IMG/VR virus record: IMGVR_UViG_3300021961_000390
Coordinates: 1 to 30,992 of that record
Source: a virus
Direction: 5' to 3' (one strand)
Length of the DNA: 30,992 nt
Shown here piece after piece: positions 7,013 through 13,953 of the stretch. The translations under genes and the position numbers were made by a program. Within the stretch, counting starts at the first letter, position 1. Each line of letters begins with the position of its first letter. The notes under the pieces are model-generated. The model made no database searches, was not told the DNA's origin, and was given only the letters and a program-made list of their open reading frames with translations.

Positions 7013-7194
7013 TATTTAATTTCTTTAGTCCAGCGACGAACATGGAACATTGCATAGAAGTTGACGATTGCGTAGATGAATATCTCTACGCCGTTCGCCG
7101 GACTTTCTTGCGGCAACCTTGGCATGAATAACAACATCATCCATCCCACGATTATGAACGCCAATGTGAACATTATTTTTTCTTGCGGTTTCAT
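7012..7194 (-). CDS. Small two-helix membrane protein
   Basis: 60 residues with two hydrophobic segments, IMFTLAFIIVGWMMLLFM (about 7-24) and VEIFIYAIVNFYAMF (about 36-50), and a basic end. A strong AAGGAGGA lies before the ATG at 7194. It is co-translated with WhiB (TAATG). Function unknown; it could be an extra holin or an exclusion protein. Confidence 0.72.
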   Translation of the reverse strand: MKPQEKIMFTLAFIIVGWMMLLFMPRLPQESPANGVEIFIYAIVNFYAMFHVRRWTKEIK

Positions 7195-7239
7195 TCTTCC
7201 TCCTTGGTTTAGTAACTCGCCTGTATCAGTTATAGGATA

Positions 7240-7812
7240 TTACGGCACAGATGTGGTGGATGCTTTGCAAACCCGCCAATTACAAGGATTCCATGGCTCA
7301 AAGCCTGAGATCCGGTATAGCACCAGCCCAGCCTTCAAGTTGGTGAGCGGGTTGAGTAGTGGTTCTTGGGTGCAGATGTTCATCTGTCGGCAGACCGCAG
7401 CCCACTTGTTCCGAGACTTGTCATAGTTGACGCCGTTGATCTGCAACAAGCCTGTGTCGGATCGATGGTTCCATTCCGACACACCTGTGATGTTGCAGTC
7501 GGCATCTACTTTGTCTCCGCCACGACGGTTCGGACATCCGCCTGATTCGCGTAGCACCAGTTCGGTCAATTTCGGTATCGCATGGTCAGGCCAACCTGCC
7601 TGCTTGGCGAGCGACGGAAGCCAGGACACGTCTCCGTGACGGAATCTGATGGGTTGGATTGGGTCGAGCCTGTCAGCCATTGGTGGTTGCCAGAGTGGCT
7701 GTAATGCGTTTACAGCGTCGCTGGTGTGGGCTGGTGCGGAGGCTGCCTGTGCTATGCCGAGGCTGATGGTAAGGCTGGTGAGTGTTGCCATGATTGCGGT
7801 GAGTATGCGCAT
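7240..7812 (-). CDS. Secreted lytic transglycosylase-like protein
   Basis: 190 residues from the ATG at 7812. It starts with a signal peptide (MRILTAIMATLTSLTISLGI, cleavage near AQAASA). The lysozyme-like SLT fold follows: LTELVLRESGG with catalytic E89, SDTGLLQINGVNY at about 118-130, and NLKAGLVLYRISGFEPWNPC at the end. Several cysteines (C93, C106, C141, C147, C177, C182) could form disulfides outside the cell. It should cut the glycan strand of peptidoglycan. An upstream TTG start would hide the signal peptide, and AAGGACC supports 7812. Confidence 0.85.
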   Translation of the reverse strand: MRILTAIMATLTSLTISLGIAQAASAPAHTSDAVNALQPLWQPPMADRLDPIQPIRFRHGDVSWLPSLAKQAGWPDHAIPKLTELVLRESGGCPNRRGGDKVDADCNITGVSEWNHRSDTGLLQINGVNYDKSRNKWAAVCRQMNICTQEPLLNPLTNLKAGLVLYRISGFEPWNPCNWRVCKASTTSVP

Positions 7813-7840
7813 CGTGGTCCTTTCGTAAGTGCAGGAATAA

Positions 7841-7868
7841 CGCAACCAGAAGGAGGTGACTGGTTGCG
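7841..7868 (-). promoter_or_regulatory. Leader hairpin with anti-Shine-Dalgarno loop
   Basis: A perfect 9-bp stem (CGCAACCAG paired with CTGGTTGCG) encloses a 10-nt loop that reads TCACCTCCTT on the mRNA strand, identical to the 3' end of bacterial 16S rRNA. It sits about 29 nt upstream of the transglycosylase ATG in a 125-nt non-coding leader, followed by TTATT. It may regulate translation, act as a terminator, or mimic rRNA. Read on the plus strand the loop is a perfect Shine-Dalgarno sequence. Confidence 0.6.
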
Positions 7869-7937
7869 GTGCTACATCAACCCTAGTGGGGAGCGCACCT
7901 TTCAACCTTAGCCGATGGCACCCGATTTTCGCTAGTT

Positions 7938-8201
7938 TTAGCGGTCTTGAGAATTAATTTCTAGATCCATCAACACTTTGATGCCGACAACCATCTTCAC
8001 GGGTATGTGCAGAACGTGGTCGATGTTGTCTTCGTTGCGTGATTGGTAGATGGTGACGTGGTCAGGTTTGCCGCCATCGGATGTGGCGAGCAGGAACCCG
8101 ACTGTTTGGACGATTGCTGGGTCGAGGTCTAGGTCTTTGATGTTGACCCATGATTCGGATCCGCTGTGCGCATCATGCCAGGTGACAAGTACGGCGGTCA
8201 C
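7938..8201 (-). CDS. Small conserved phage protein, unknown function
   Basis: 87 residues. The pattern W-H-D-A near residue 8, SWVNIKDLDLD, VQTVGFLLA, VTIYQS and HIPVKMVVGIKVL is one I associate with small beta-rich phage proteins of unknown function. Start is GTG at 8201, overlapping the upstream stop as GTGA. It sits between lysis genes, which is context only. Confidence 0.7.
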   Translation of the reverse strand: MTAVLVTWHDAHSGSESWVNIKDLDLDPAIVQTVGFLLATSDGGKPDHVTIYQSRNEDNIDHVLHIPVKMVVGIKVLMDLEINSQDR

Positions 8202-8455
8202 TTCTTCTTGCGTGTCGCAACCTGCTTGACCTTTAGGTCTTTGCTCGGCTCCTTGGTTAGATGCCAGTCGAGGTGACTGGTTAGTTTCGCGCCTTGTTTT
8301 CCGACCATGTCGATCAGGTTGTCTAGTCGCTTTTGGACGATGGCGTGGTCTTTGCGGTTTTCTTTGGCGAGGTTGCGCATCTCGATGATGGCGACGATGA
8401 TTCCGCCGAGTGCTGCGACTACTGCGGCGAAGACGACAGCAAGTCCGGCATCCAT
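8198..8455 (-). CDS. Membrane-anchored coiled-coil protein (lysis cassette)
   Basis: 85 residues from the ATG at 8455, one nucleotide after the endolysin stop. One membrane helix (about 3-26, AVVFAAVVAALGGIIVAII) is followed by a charged helical region (NLAKENRKDHAIVQKRLDNL) and a Lys-rich tail. It resembles the DUF2746-type membrane proteins of actinophage lysis cassettes. A holin or spanin-like role is inferred from topology and position. Confidence 0.7.
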   Translation of the reverse strand: MDAGLAVVFAAVVAALGGIIVAIIEMRNLAKENRKDHAIVQKRLDNLIDMVGKQGAKLTSHLDWHLTKEPSKDLKVKQVATRKKK

Positions 8456-8456
8456 G

Positions 8457-8951
8457 TCACACTGCCTCTTGTTTGACTTTGGCGAACGCTTCACGCATCG
8501 CCTCAGGGTTGTTCGACATGGCTGGGCTCACCTCGACATGGATCCAGTCACCCATTGGCGCACCGCTAATTGTTTTCTTGGTATAAATAGACCAACTGCC
8601 ACGGTCACATCGCCAACCTCTGCCGTGTGGCATCGGGAAATAGTCAAAGATTGCTTCGATGCCGAATGCGTCAGCGTTCTTCACAAGGAAGTCGATTGCT
8701 TCCATTGCTTGTTTGCGTCCGCCTTCGGCGATACCACGCTTCTCTTTGGGCATGTGCCGATAAGACAGATCAACTGCTCGGCCTGTGGCATGTACGGACA
8801 AAGTCTTTTTGCCTCGCATCGGTCGGTTCACATAACTGCCGTTATTCCAGAGTGCCGGATACATTTTGGTCATCTGGTTGATGAACACTCTCAACCCTTT
8901 GGTTTCACCTGCCGCAATCCCATCCTTGCTGCCTGTGTATGGTCGTTTCAT
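8457..8951 (-). CDS. Peptidase M15-family endolysin
   Basis: 164 residues. The metallopeptidase signature SVHATGRAVDLSY gives zinc ligands H54 and D61, and GDWIHVEVSP gives the third, H138, with an acidic residue nearby. These are the ligands of VanY/L-Ala-D-Glu peptidase-like phage lysins that cut peptide stems of peptidoglycan. No signal peptide or cell-wall-binding domain is visible, so export depends on holins next door. The ATG at 8951 overlaps the holin-like gene stop (ATGA). Confidence 0.88.
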   Translation of the reverse strand: MKRPYTGSKDGIAAGETKGLRVFINQMTKMYPALWNNGSYVNRPMRGKKTLSVHATGRAVDLSYRHMPKEKRGIAEGGRKQAMEAIDFLVKNADAFGIEAIFDYFPMPHGRGWRCDRGSWSIYTKKTISGAPMGDWIHVEVSPAMSNNPEAMREAFAKVKQEAV

Positions 8952-9223
8952 TTTTTCTTCTTGCCGTTGCTTGCGCCGAATGCTTGTCGAACTTCTTCGG
9001 ATGTGAGAACACCGTCAACCGAAGCGGCTGCGAGTTTCTGCACAACCGTGATCACAGCCATCGCTCCAGCCATCATCGCCGACTTCGTCACCGATACACC
9101 AATGACCGCACCAGTCGTAATCGCTGGGAGTGCTGTCGAGAGGAACAGGCTGAACAGTCTTTGTCCGATGTCAAAGAACTTTGCTGCTGTTGGGTGCTGT
9201 TTAATCTTCATGTCCTGATCCAT
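8948..9223 (-). CDS. Holin-like membrane protein
   Basis: 91 residues with two hydrophobic stretches (LFSLFLSTALPAITTGAVIG at about 23-42 and SAMMAGAMAVITVVQKLA at about 48-65) joined by a short turn. A DGVLTSEEVRQAFG segment and a KKKK end follow. This size and layout, directly before an endolysin, fit an actinophage holin. AAAGGAG precedes the ATG at 9223, which overlaps the upstream gene by 23 nt. Confidence 0.78.
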   Translation of the reverse strand: MDQDMKIKQHPTAAKFFDIGQRLFSLFLSTALPAITTGAVIGVSVTKSAMMAGAMAVITVVQKLAAASVDGVLTSEEVRQAFGASNGKKKK

Positions 9224-9392
9224 CTTCTTCTCCTTTGTCGGTTAATACTCCTGCCAAGTGTAGTGCGAGGGACATGAACGTGAATATCAATGCCCATGTT
9301 TGCAGGCTTCCAGACAAGGTCATGATGGTGATAGCCGACGCTCCGAGCGTGAAACCGAGGGCAAATATCTCTTTGCGTAATTTGGCGAACAT
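9201..9392 (-). CDS. Second small membrane protein of lysis cassette
   Basis: 63 residues with two predicted helices (IFALGFTLGASAITIMTL and TWALIFTFMSLALHLAGVL) and an acidic tail. It begins one nucleotide after the stop of the Thr-rich protein. Paired with the next holin-like gene it may form a holin/antiholin pair; that is inferred from topology and neighbours only. Confidence 0.72.
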   Translation of the reverse strand: MFAKLRKEIFALGFTLGASAITIMTLSGSLQTWALIFTFMSLALHLAGVLTDKGEEDGSGHED

Positions 9393-9393
9393 T

Positions 9394-10839
9394 CTAATTT
9401 TCTCTTCTGCGCAGGCCCGCTCCTACCGCAACAAGTGTATTAGAAACAGCAACCAATGTTCTACGCTGACCGACAGGAATGGTCTGCCCAACCATCTGGA
9501 ACGAATCGAATACGCCCGCGAACACGTTGATTGTGTCTTGGAATGCTTGCTTGACTTTTGTTGGTGCTTCGTTCAGGACTGCGACGAGTTCGTCTGCTTG
9601 TTCGACTGTGATTTCTTCTACGACTAGTTCTTCGAATATCTGTTCGGCTTGGTCTTGGGTGATCGCCGCCAAGACTTCAGGACTTGATGCGATACTGACT
9701 GCCTGGTCAGAAGATAGTGCGGTTGTCAAGATCTGCTCGATGGCTGCGACTACTTGTGCCGGTGACGCATCTTTCAACTCGTCTAGCACTTCGGCGACCT
9801 TCTCGTCTGTGATCGGTTGTTCAGGCTTGATGTCAAGTAGCGTGGTGGTTGATGAGATCTCTGTTGTTGGTGTTGTCGTTTGTGGGATATCTGTTTCTTG
9901 CGTCGGCTCTGATGTTGGCACATTTGTTTCGTCGGACAGAGTTAGAGGCGGAACAGAAGAAGTTGGATCAGTTGTATTGGGAAGAGGTAAGGAAGGATCG
10001 GTTGTAGATGTTTCGAGAATCGTGGTGGATGTTGTGGGTTCGGGTTCAGGCAAGACGGTTGTGGTCGTTGTGGATTGCTCTGGTAAAGAAGTTGACGAAC
10101 TACTAGTTGTGGTTTGAGGAGGAGTGTATGGTGCTTGCGTTGTTGTCGGAGCTGGTGCAGTTGTTGTGGTCGTGGTTGTCGTGGTACTTGTCGTTGATGT
10201 GGTTGTGTCTATCTGAACTTGTTCGGTGGTTGTGGTCGTTTCTTGAGGAAGGGTTGTTGTAGATGAAGAAGTTGAAGTCGTTGTTGTGGATTCTTCAACT
10301 GTTGTCGATGTCGGTGGCAGCGTTGTTGTGGTTGTCGTGGTCGTGGATGTTGTGGTGGTCGTTGACGAAGTAGTGGTAGTCGACGAAGTAGTTGTGGTCG
10401 CAGGGTTGTTTATGACCGCATCAACGCTTCCCTTCTCACCGTACAAGCAATAGCCGATTGGGTCGGGTCTGCCGACACAAGCATTAGAACCCGCCTTCAC
10501 TTTGAATCGCAAGTTCTCGCCGGTGTAGTTGTATATCCATGATCCGAATGTGTAGGCATGGTTCTCCGCTTCTGTCCACACCGCCCAACCTCCTGACTCG
10601 ACTCCGTCTGTCAGTTTGTAGAACTCGACAACATAGATGTCAATGCGGTCATAGTTGCTGACTTCGGGTTCATCCCACTTGACGGTGATGCCGTTGTTGG
10701 CTGCTGGTTCGGTTGTCAGGTTTTGTGGTGCGTTGTAGTACGGATTCGACGGAACTTCAATCGCCGATACAACAGTCGGCCAGAACGCGAACAGGATCGC
10801 TGGTAGCGGTATAAGCCACCTTGTTAGATTGCGACCCAC
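9394..10839 (-). CDS. Secreted Fn3-like protein with Thr-rich linker
   Basis: 481 residues. A signal peptide (RWLIPLPAILFAFWPTVVSA, to about 26) is followed by a fibronectin-III-like domain at about 30-145 (PQNLTTEPAANNGITVKWDE; IDIYVVEFYKL). A mucin-like linker from about 147 to 345 consists mostly of Thr, Ser and Pro. A helical domain (ASPAQVVAAIEQI; QAEQIFEELV) comes next, and the end is a hydrophobic stretch plus RRR (TLVAVSNTLVAVGAGLRRR), like a membrane or wall anchor. Start is GTG at 10839 with poor ribosome-binding sequence. It looks like a host-type cell-surface protein. It may be a virion adhesin or be displayed on infected cells. Confidence 0.82.
   Translation of the reverse strand: MGRNLTRWLIPLPAILFAFWPTVVSAIEVPSNPYYNAPQNLTTEPAANNGITVKWDEPEVSNYDRIDIYVVEFYKLTDGVESGGWAVWTEAENHAYTFGSWIYNYTGENLRFKVKAGSNACVGRPDPIGYCLYGEKGSVDAVINNPATTTTSSTTTTSSTTTTTSTTTTTTTTLPPTSTTVEESTTTTSTSSSTTTLPQETTTTTEQVQIDTTTSTTSTTTTTTTTTAPAPTTTQAPYTPPQTTTSSSSTSLPEQSTTTTTVLPEPEPTTSTTILETSTTDPSLPLPNTTDPTSSVPPLTLSDETNVPTSEPTQETDIPQTTTPTTEISSTTTLLDIKPEQPITDEKVAEVLDELKDASPAQVVAAIEQILTTALSSDQAVSIASSPEVLAAITQDQAEQIFEELVVEEITVEQADELVAVLNEAPTKVKQAFQDTINVFAGVFDSFQMVGQTIPVGQRRTLVAVSNTLVAVGAGLRRREN
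10140..10410 (-). repeat. ACC/ACT codon repeats (poly-Thr linker)
   Basis: Low-complexity stretch of Thr codons with occasional Ser, within the secreted Fn3-like gene. Synonymous codons are mixed, so the repeat is kept at protein level rather than being a simple DNA microsatellite. Likely an O-glycosylated or stiff spacer. Confidence 0.8.
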
Positions 10840-10842
10840 ACT

Positions 10843-11139
10843 TTAAGACTCGGCAGGTTCTTCAACTACAGGTTCTTCAACTACAGGTGCAACAAACTCG
10901 TCAGCAACAGGGTCATAGGTGTAACCGATACCTGCGTATGTGCCACGAAAGTTTCCGTTGTAAGAAGTGCGTTTACAAGTCAAGCCTGAGTGCCACGGTT
11001 GGTTCTCGTAGAATTGTTCCCACGCTTCAGTCGAACCACCAACTTCTACGCCGTTATCTAGTTGCGTAACTGTTTCATCAACGCCCGTGATTACTTTCAC
11101 GACAATGTTGTTGCTATCTATAAGTGCGTAGTGTGCCAT
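10843..11139 (-). CDS. Small conserved tail-region protein
   Basis: 98 residues from the ATG at 11139, overlapping the Gly-rich fibre stop (TAATG). It reads MAHYALIDSNNIVVKVITGV, then WEQFYENQPW, LTCKRTSYNG and RGTYAGIGYTYDP, ending in a VVEEP repeat. The same order (MAHYA, ID-N-VV, CKRTSYN, AGIGYTYD) is found in many marine and freshwater phages next to tail-fibre genes. Probably a minor virion protein; exact role unknown. Confidence 0.78.
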   Translation of the reverse strand: MAHYALIDSNNIVVKVITGVDETVTQLDNGVEVGGSTEAWEQFYENQPWHSGLTCKRTSYNGNFRGTYAGIGYTYDPVADEFVAPVVEEPVVEEPAES

Positions 11140-12035
11140 TATGACCAACTCACATTCCCTGAACCAGCAGTAATTGAAACGACTGTATCAGTTCCGTCTA
11201 TTACTGATGATGATGTTAAGCCTGCACCAACAGTTATATTAAGCGTGTTTGAGTAACGGAAAATGACTATACCTGAACCGCCTGCTGCGCCCTGCCCAGT
11301 CGTGTTGCTTTGCCTTCGTGCGCCACCGCCACCGCCACCAGTATTGACTGTGCCTGCTGTTCCGTTGTTGTTGCTTGTGCCGCCTGCGCCACCTCCGCCT
11401 GATCCGCCACTTCCTGCTGTGCCATTACCGCCACCGCCACCGCCACCAGCATAATCAACTGATGAGCCTGTTATTGAAGACGATTGCCCAGCACCACCAT
11501 TACCACCGTCAGAGCCACCACTAACATTTGTGCCGACTGCGCCTGCGCCACCACCGCCAGCCCCACCGAATGAGTTGGCACTTTGACCGCCATTATTGCC
11601 CTGCGAAGGACTTGTCGCTGGCGTGTTTCCAGTTCCACCAGTATTCGTTCCCGAACCACTTGCACCGCCACCACCGCCACCCGAACCACCGTTGAGACCA
11701 GAACTAAATCCGTTTGCGCCACCGCCACCGCCACCAGCAGATGTGATAGTAGAAAAAACTGAACTACTACCAGAGCCACCTCTAGCGGTGCTGCCACCGC
11801 TGACATTAGTTCCTGCACCACCACCGCCGATTGTGACGGTGTAATTTGTGTCAGCATCAATAGCAAATGCTGTGTCTGTTCTAAATCCACCGCCACCGCC
11901 ACCAGCGCCTTGTGAAGCACCGCCACCGCCACCACCTGCAACAACAAGAACATCAACGACAAAAGGATAAGAAAAAGTATTTCCCCAACTTGATACCGCT
12001 TGCCCTACCCGTGTGCGAGAACCGTATCTAGACAT
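11139..12035 (-). CDS. Glycine-rich tail fibre/adhesin
   Basis: 298 residues, with runs of Gly broken by Ser, Asn, Thr and Ala from about residue 32 to 245. FSYPFVVDVLVVAGGGGGG opens the repeat region and GGSGIVIFRYS closes it; that end box is typical of phage Gly-rich fibres. Polyglycine-II sandwich packing, as in phage S16 adhesin gp38, is the known structural precedent. It should help recognise host surface. TAAGG lies 9 nt upstream of the ATG. The repeats also make long shadow frames, which I left out. Confidence 0.83.
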   Translation of the reverse strand: MSRYGSRTRVGQAVSSWGNTFSYPFVVDVLVVAGGGGGGASQGAGGGGGGFRTDTAFAIDADTNYTVTIGGGGAGTNVSGGSTARGGSGSSSVFSTITSAGGGGGGANGFSSGLNGGSGGGGGGASGSGTNTGGTGNTPATSPSQGNNGGQSANSFGGAGGGGAGAVGTNVSGGSDGGNGGAGQSSSITGSSVDYAGGGGGGGNGTAGSGGSGGGGAGGTSNNNGTAGTVNTGGGGGGARRQSNTTGQGAAGGSGIVIFRYSNTLNITVGAGLTSSSVIDGTDTVVSITAGSGNVSWS

Positions 12036-12044
12036 TGTTAAACC

Positions 12045-12407
12045 TTACGCCGTGATTCGGTTTACATAACCTGCAATGTTCACCACATCTGCCGTTGCAC
12101 AAAACGCCCGAACGATTAACGGTGTTGCGTTGCCTTTGATAACAAGACCAGGCACTATCAGAAACAAACCTGATTCGGAAGGAACAGTGAACTCAATCAA
12201 GTCATCAGGCGAAGAAACACCACCCCACTCAATCGTCAATTTACGGTTAGTAGTATCCGAGTTCACCGCATACAACCAAACCTCATCAAAAGTTGTAGCC
12301 GTAGCCGAACCAGTATGAATTGTTGTGCCAGCCGTAGCAGTAGCAGCGACTTTAATCATTCGCCCGTCTGTGCTACTCGATAAAGCGATTTTGCTGAATG
12401 TTGCCAT
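12045..12407 (-). CDS. Small beta-rich virion protein
   Basis: 120 residues, rich in Thr, Ala and Val with beta-strand pattern (IKVAATATAGTTIHT; FDEVWLYAVNSD; KLTIEWGG; LFLIVPGLVI). Such jelly-roll-like small proteins occur near baseplate or fibre genes of actinophages. AAAGGA precedes the ATG at 12407. No specific family identified. Confidence 0.72.
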   Translation of the reverse strand: MATFSKIALSSSTDGRMIKVAATATAGTTIHTGSATATTFDEVWLYAVNSDTTNRKLTIEWGGVSSPDDLIEFTVPSESGLFLIVPGLVIKGNATPLIVRAFCATADVVNIAGYVNRITA

Positions 12408-12419
12408 TGTGTTCCTTTG

Positions 12420-12698
12420 CTATCCGAAGACTTGTGTGCCTAAGACTATCTGATCACTGTCACCGCTCGCACCGAATTGGTTCCAAGATGCTCCGTCATA
12501 GTAATAAACAGAATTATCTGCATCAATGTAGGCGAACATTCCTTCTGCCAAAGTTGGTTCACCGGCACCACCGAACGCTGCATCTCTAGCTGCCGTGGTG
12601 GCAAACCGCATGATGCTTTGATCCATCAAATAGGTGTTGACTTGTGCAGCTGTTAATACATCGCCACTGACGAAAAGTTTGGATCCTGCGCCTGCCAT
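12420..12698 (-). CDS. Short tail-fibre-like protein
   Basis: 92 residues. GDVLTAAQVNTYLMDQSIM is a well-known opening of actinophage minor tail proteins, followed by ATTAARDAAF and an end pattern EGMFAYIDADNSVYYYDGASW. These proteins are thought to lie at the tail tip or fibre base. AGGAA precedes the ATG at 12698. Confidence 0.8.
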   Translation of the reverse strand: MAGAGSKLFVSGDVLTAAQVNTYLMDQSIMRFATTAARDAAFGGAGEPTLAEGMFAYIDADNSVYYYDGASWNQFGASGDSDQIVLGTQVFG

Positions 12699-12706
12699 AT
12701 TGATTC

Positions 12707-13951
12707 CTATACTAGCCCAACATCGACATCGTCGAGTTCGGACTGATCGAGTATGAATGCGGTCAAGAGTTGTGCTTGACCTAACCCGAATCTTATCCGA
12801 TGATCAGAGGTTGTGATGTCGTGATTGACGGATTCGATGAACACCGAATCGGTGCGGGTTAGCGGTAGTCCTGTTGTGTAGGTTTTGGTGACGTTGATGA
12901 CATCGCCGACATCGAGTGCCAGCACGGTCGGCCAGAGTGCTGTACCGCAAGCGTTCAGGCTGGTTGATATCTCGTTGAAGCGGATGATTGGTTCTTTGTA
13001 TTTGTCGAGCAGGTTTTGTGCCAATGCCGACCCAGCCGCCTCATCAACTAGCGGTACTTGCGAAAACGATAAAGTTTGCACACCATATTTGCCTTGGCTT
13101 GTCGAGTCGGCTGCGACTTGTGCTGCGGTACCACCTTCAACATCTACCTGTACACGGTTGAACAATGTTTCTTGACCGTATGCGACACCGATAGACAGGA
13201 TCGGTATCTCGTTGGTGGCTGTGCCACCGAACGATGCGATGGCGGTTGAGAACGTGAAATCTATTCTCGGATCAAACACAATCTGGTTTTTTCGATTTGC
13301 GAAGAGCCTGCCGTCCTCTGCGACTGCGACTGCTTGTAACGCAGTCAACGTGTTTGTGTTGTCCGGATAGGCGACGGTGCCGCATGTTGCGACGCCTGTG
13401 GCGATGTCACGCAATGCCGTTGAGTAGGCAACCTCGGCTCGATCCAAGATCGCTGTGACTCGCGCCGAAGTCAACTGTGACGATGGAGTGAACGCAGTCA
13501 AACTGGTTCGGCTCAACTCGTACAGACCGTCTGCTGCGATGATAGATGCGAACGACAGGTTCGGCATCTCATAGGTGATGTCGAGGTCGGTGATTGCACC
13601 AACGAACAGTTCGGCTGTGCCGGCAAGAACCTTAATCGCACGTCTCGGTGCTAGATCGAAGTCGCCCGCATACCAAGTTGACGCGGTATTCGCTGGGTCG
13701 AAGAGTCGACCTGATGCGCGGTCGTCAGCCAAGATGCGGCAGGTACCTGGTTGGAATTGTTCTGTTTGTGCGCCACGGCCACGCTGAACCGATACGGCGA
13801 GAATGTATTCGGTTGCGTCCACGAAATCGGTTGAACCATTCAACACATCCGTACCATCAAGCGTTGATGAGTCGAGTATGAATGCGTCAGTGATCGCACC
13901 GACATCTAACAGAACCGAATACTCTTGACCCCACTTGAGTGTCTTAGGCAT
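12707..13951 (-). CDS. Minor tail protein (distal tail/hub-like)
   Basis: 414 residues directly after the tape measure, where distal tail or baseplate-hub proteins usually lie. Beta-rich throughout, with VSVQRGRGAQTEQFQPGT near 53-70, a pattern common to actinophage minor tail proteins. A 16-residue motif, F-I-L-D-S-S-T-L-D-G-T-D-V-L-N-G, appears at residues 24-39 and a degenerate copy (FILDQSELDDVDV) ends the protein. The same motif occurs twice in the repeat protein at 27310-28059. Role as tail-tip protein is by position and pattern. Confidence 0.82.
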   Translation of the reverse strand: MPKTLKWGQEYSVLLDVGAITDAFILDSSTLDGTDVLNGSTDFVDATEYILAVSVQRGRGAQTEQFQPGTCRILADDRASGRLFDPANTASTWYAGDFDLAPRRAIKVLAGTAELFVGAITDLDITYEMPNLSFASIIAADGLYELSRTSLTAFTPSSQLTSARVTAILDRAEVAYSTALRDIATGVATCGTVAYPDNTNTLTALQAVAVAEDGRLFANRKNQIVFDPRIDFTFSTAIASFGGTATNEIPILSIGVAYGQETLFNRVQVDVEGGTAAQVAADSTSQGKYGVQTLSFSQVPLVDEAAGSALAQNLLDKYKEPIIRFNEISTSLNACGTALWPTVLALDVGDVINVTKTYTTGLPLTRTDSVFIESVNHDITTSDHRIRFGLGQAQLLTAFILDQSELDDVDVGLV

Positions 13952-13953
13952 AA

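Noticed and set aside
7240-7905. Longer start at 7905 for the transglycosylase
   Set aside because: It would be a TTG without ribosome-binding site, would place 31 residues before an evident signal peptide, and would translate through the leader hairpin.
7930-7943. CGCTA-GTTT-TAGCG inverted repeat as terminator
   Set aside because: The stem is only 5 bp, spans the stop codon of the upstream gene, and has no T-run on the transcribed strand.
8307-9218. Long plus-strand frame of 303 codons
   Set aside because: It lies antisense to the M15 peptidase and holin-like genes, which have clear motifs, coupled starts and ribosome-binding sites. The peptide has no recognisable features.
9479-10117. Plus-strand frame of 212 codons rich in Ser and Val
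   Set aside because: It is the complement of the Thr-rich secreted gene; ACN codons on one strand give open frames on the other. No start context.
11263-11844. Proline-rich plus-strand frames
   Set aside because: They mirror the glycine codons of the tail fibre (GGN complements to NCC). Not genes.
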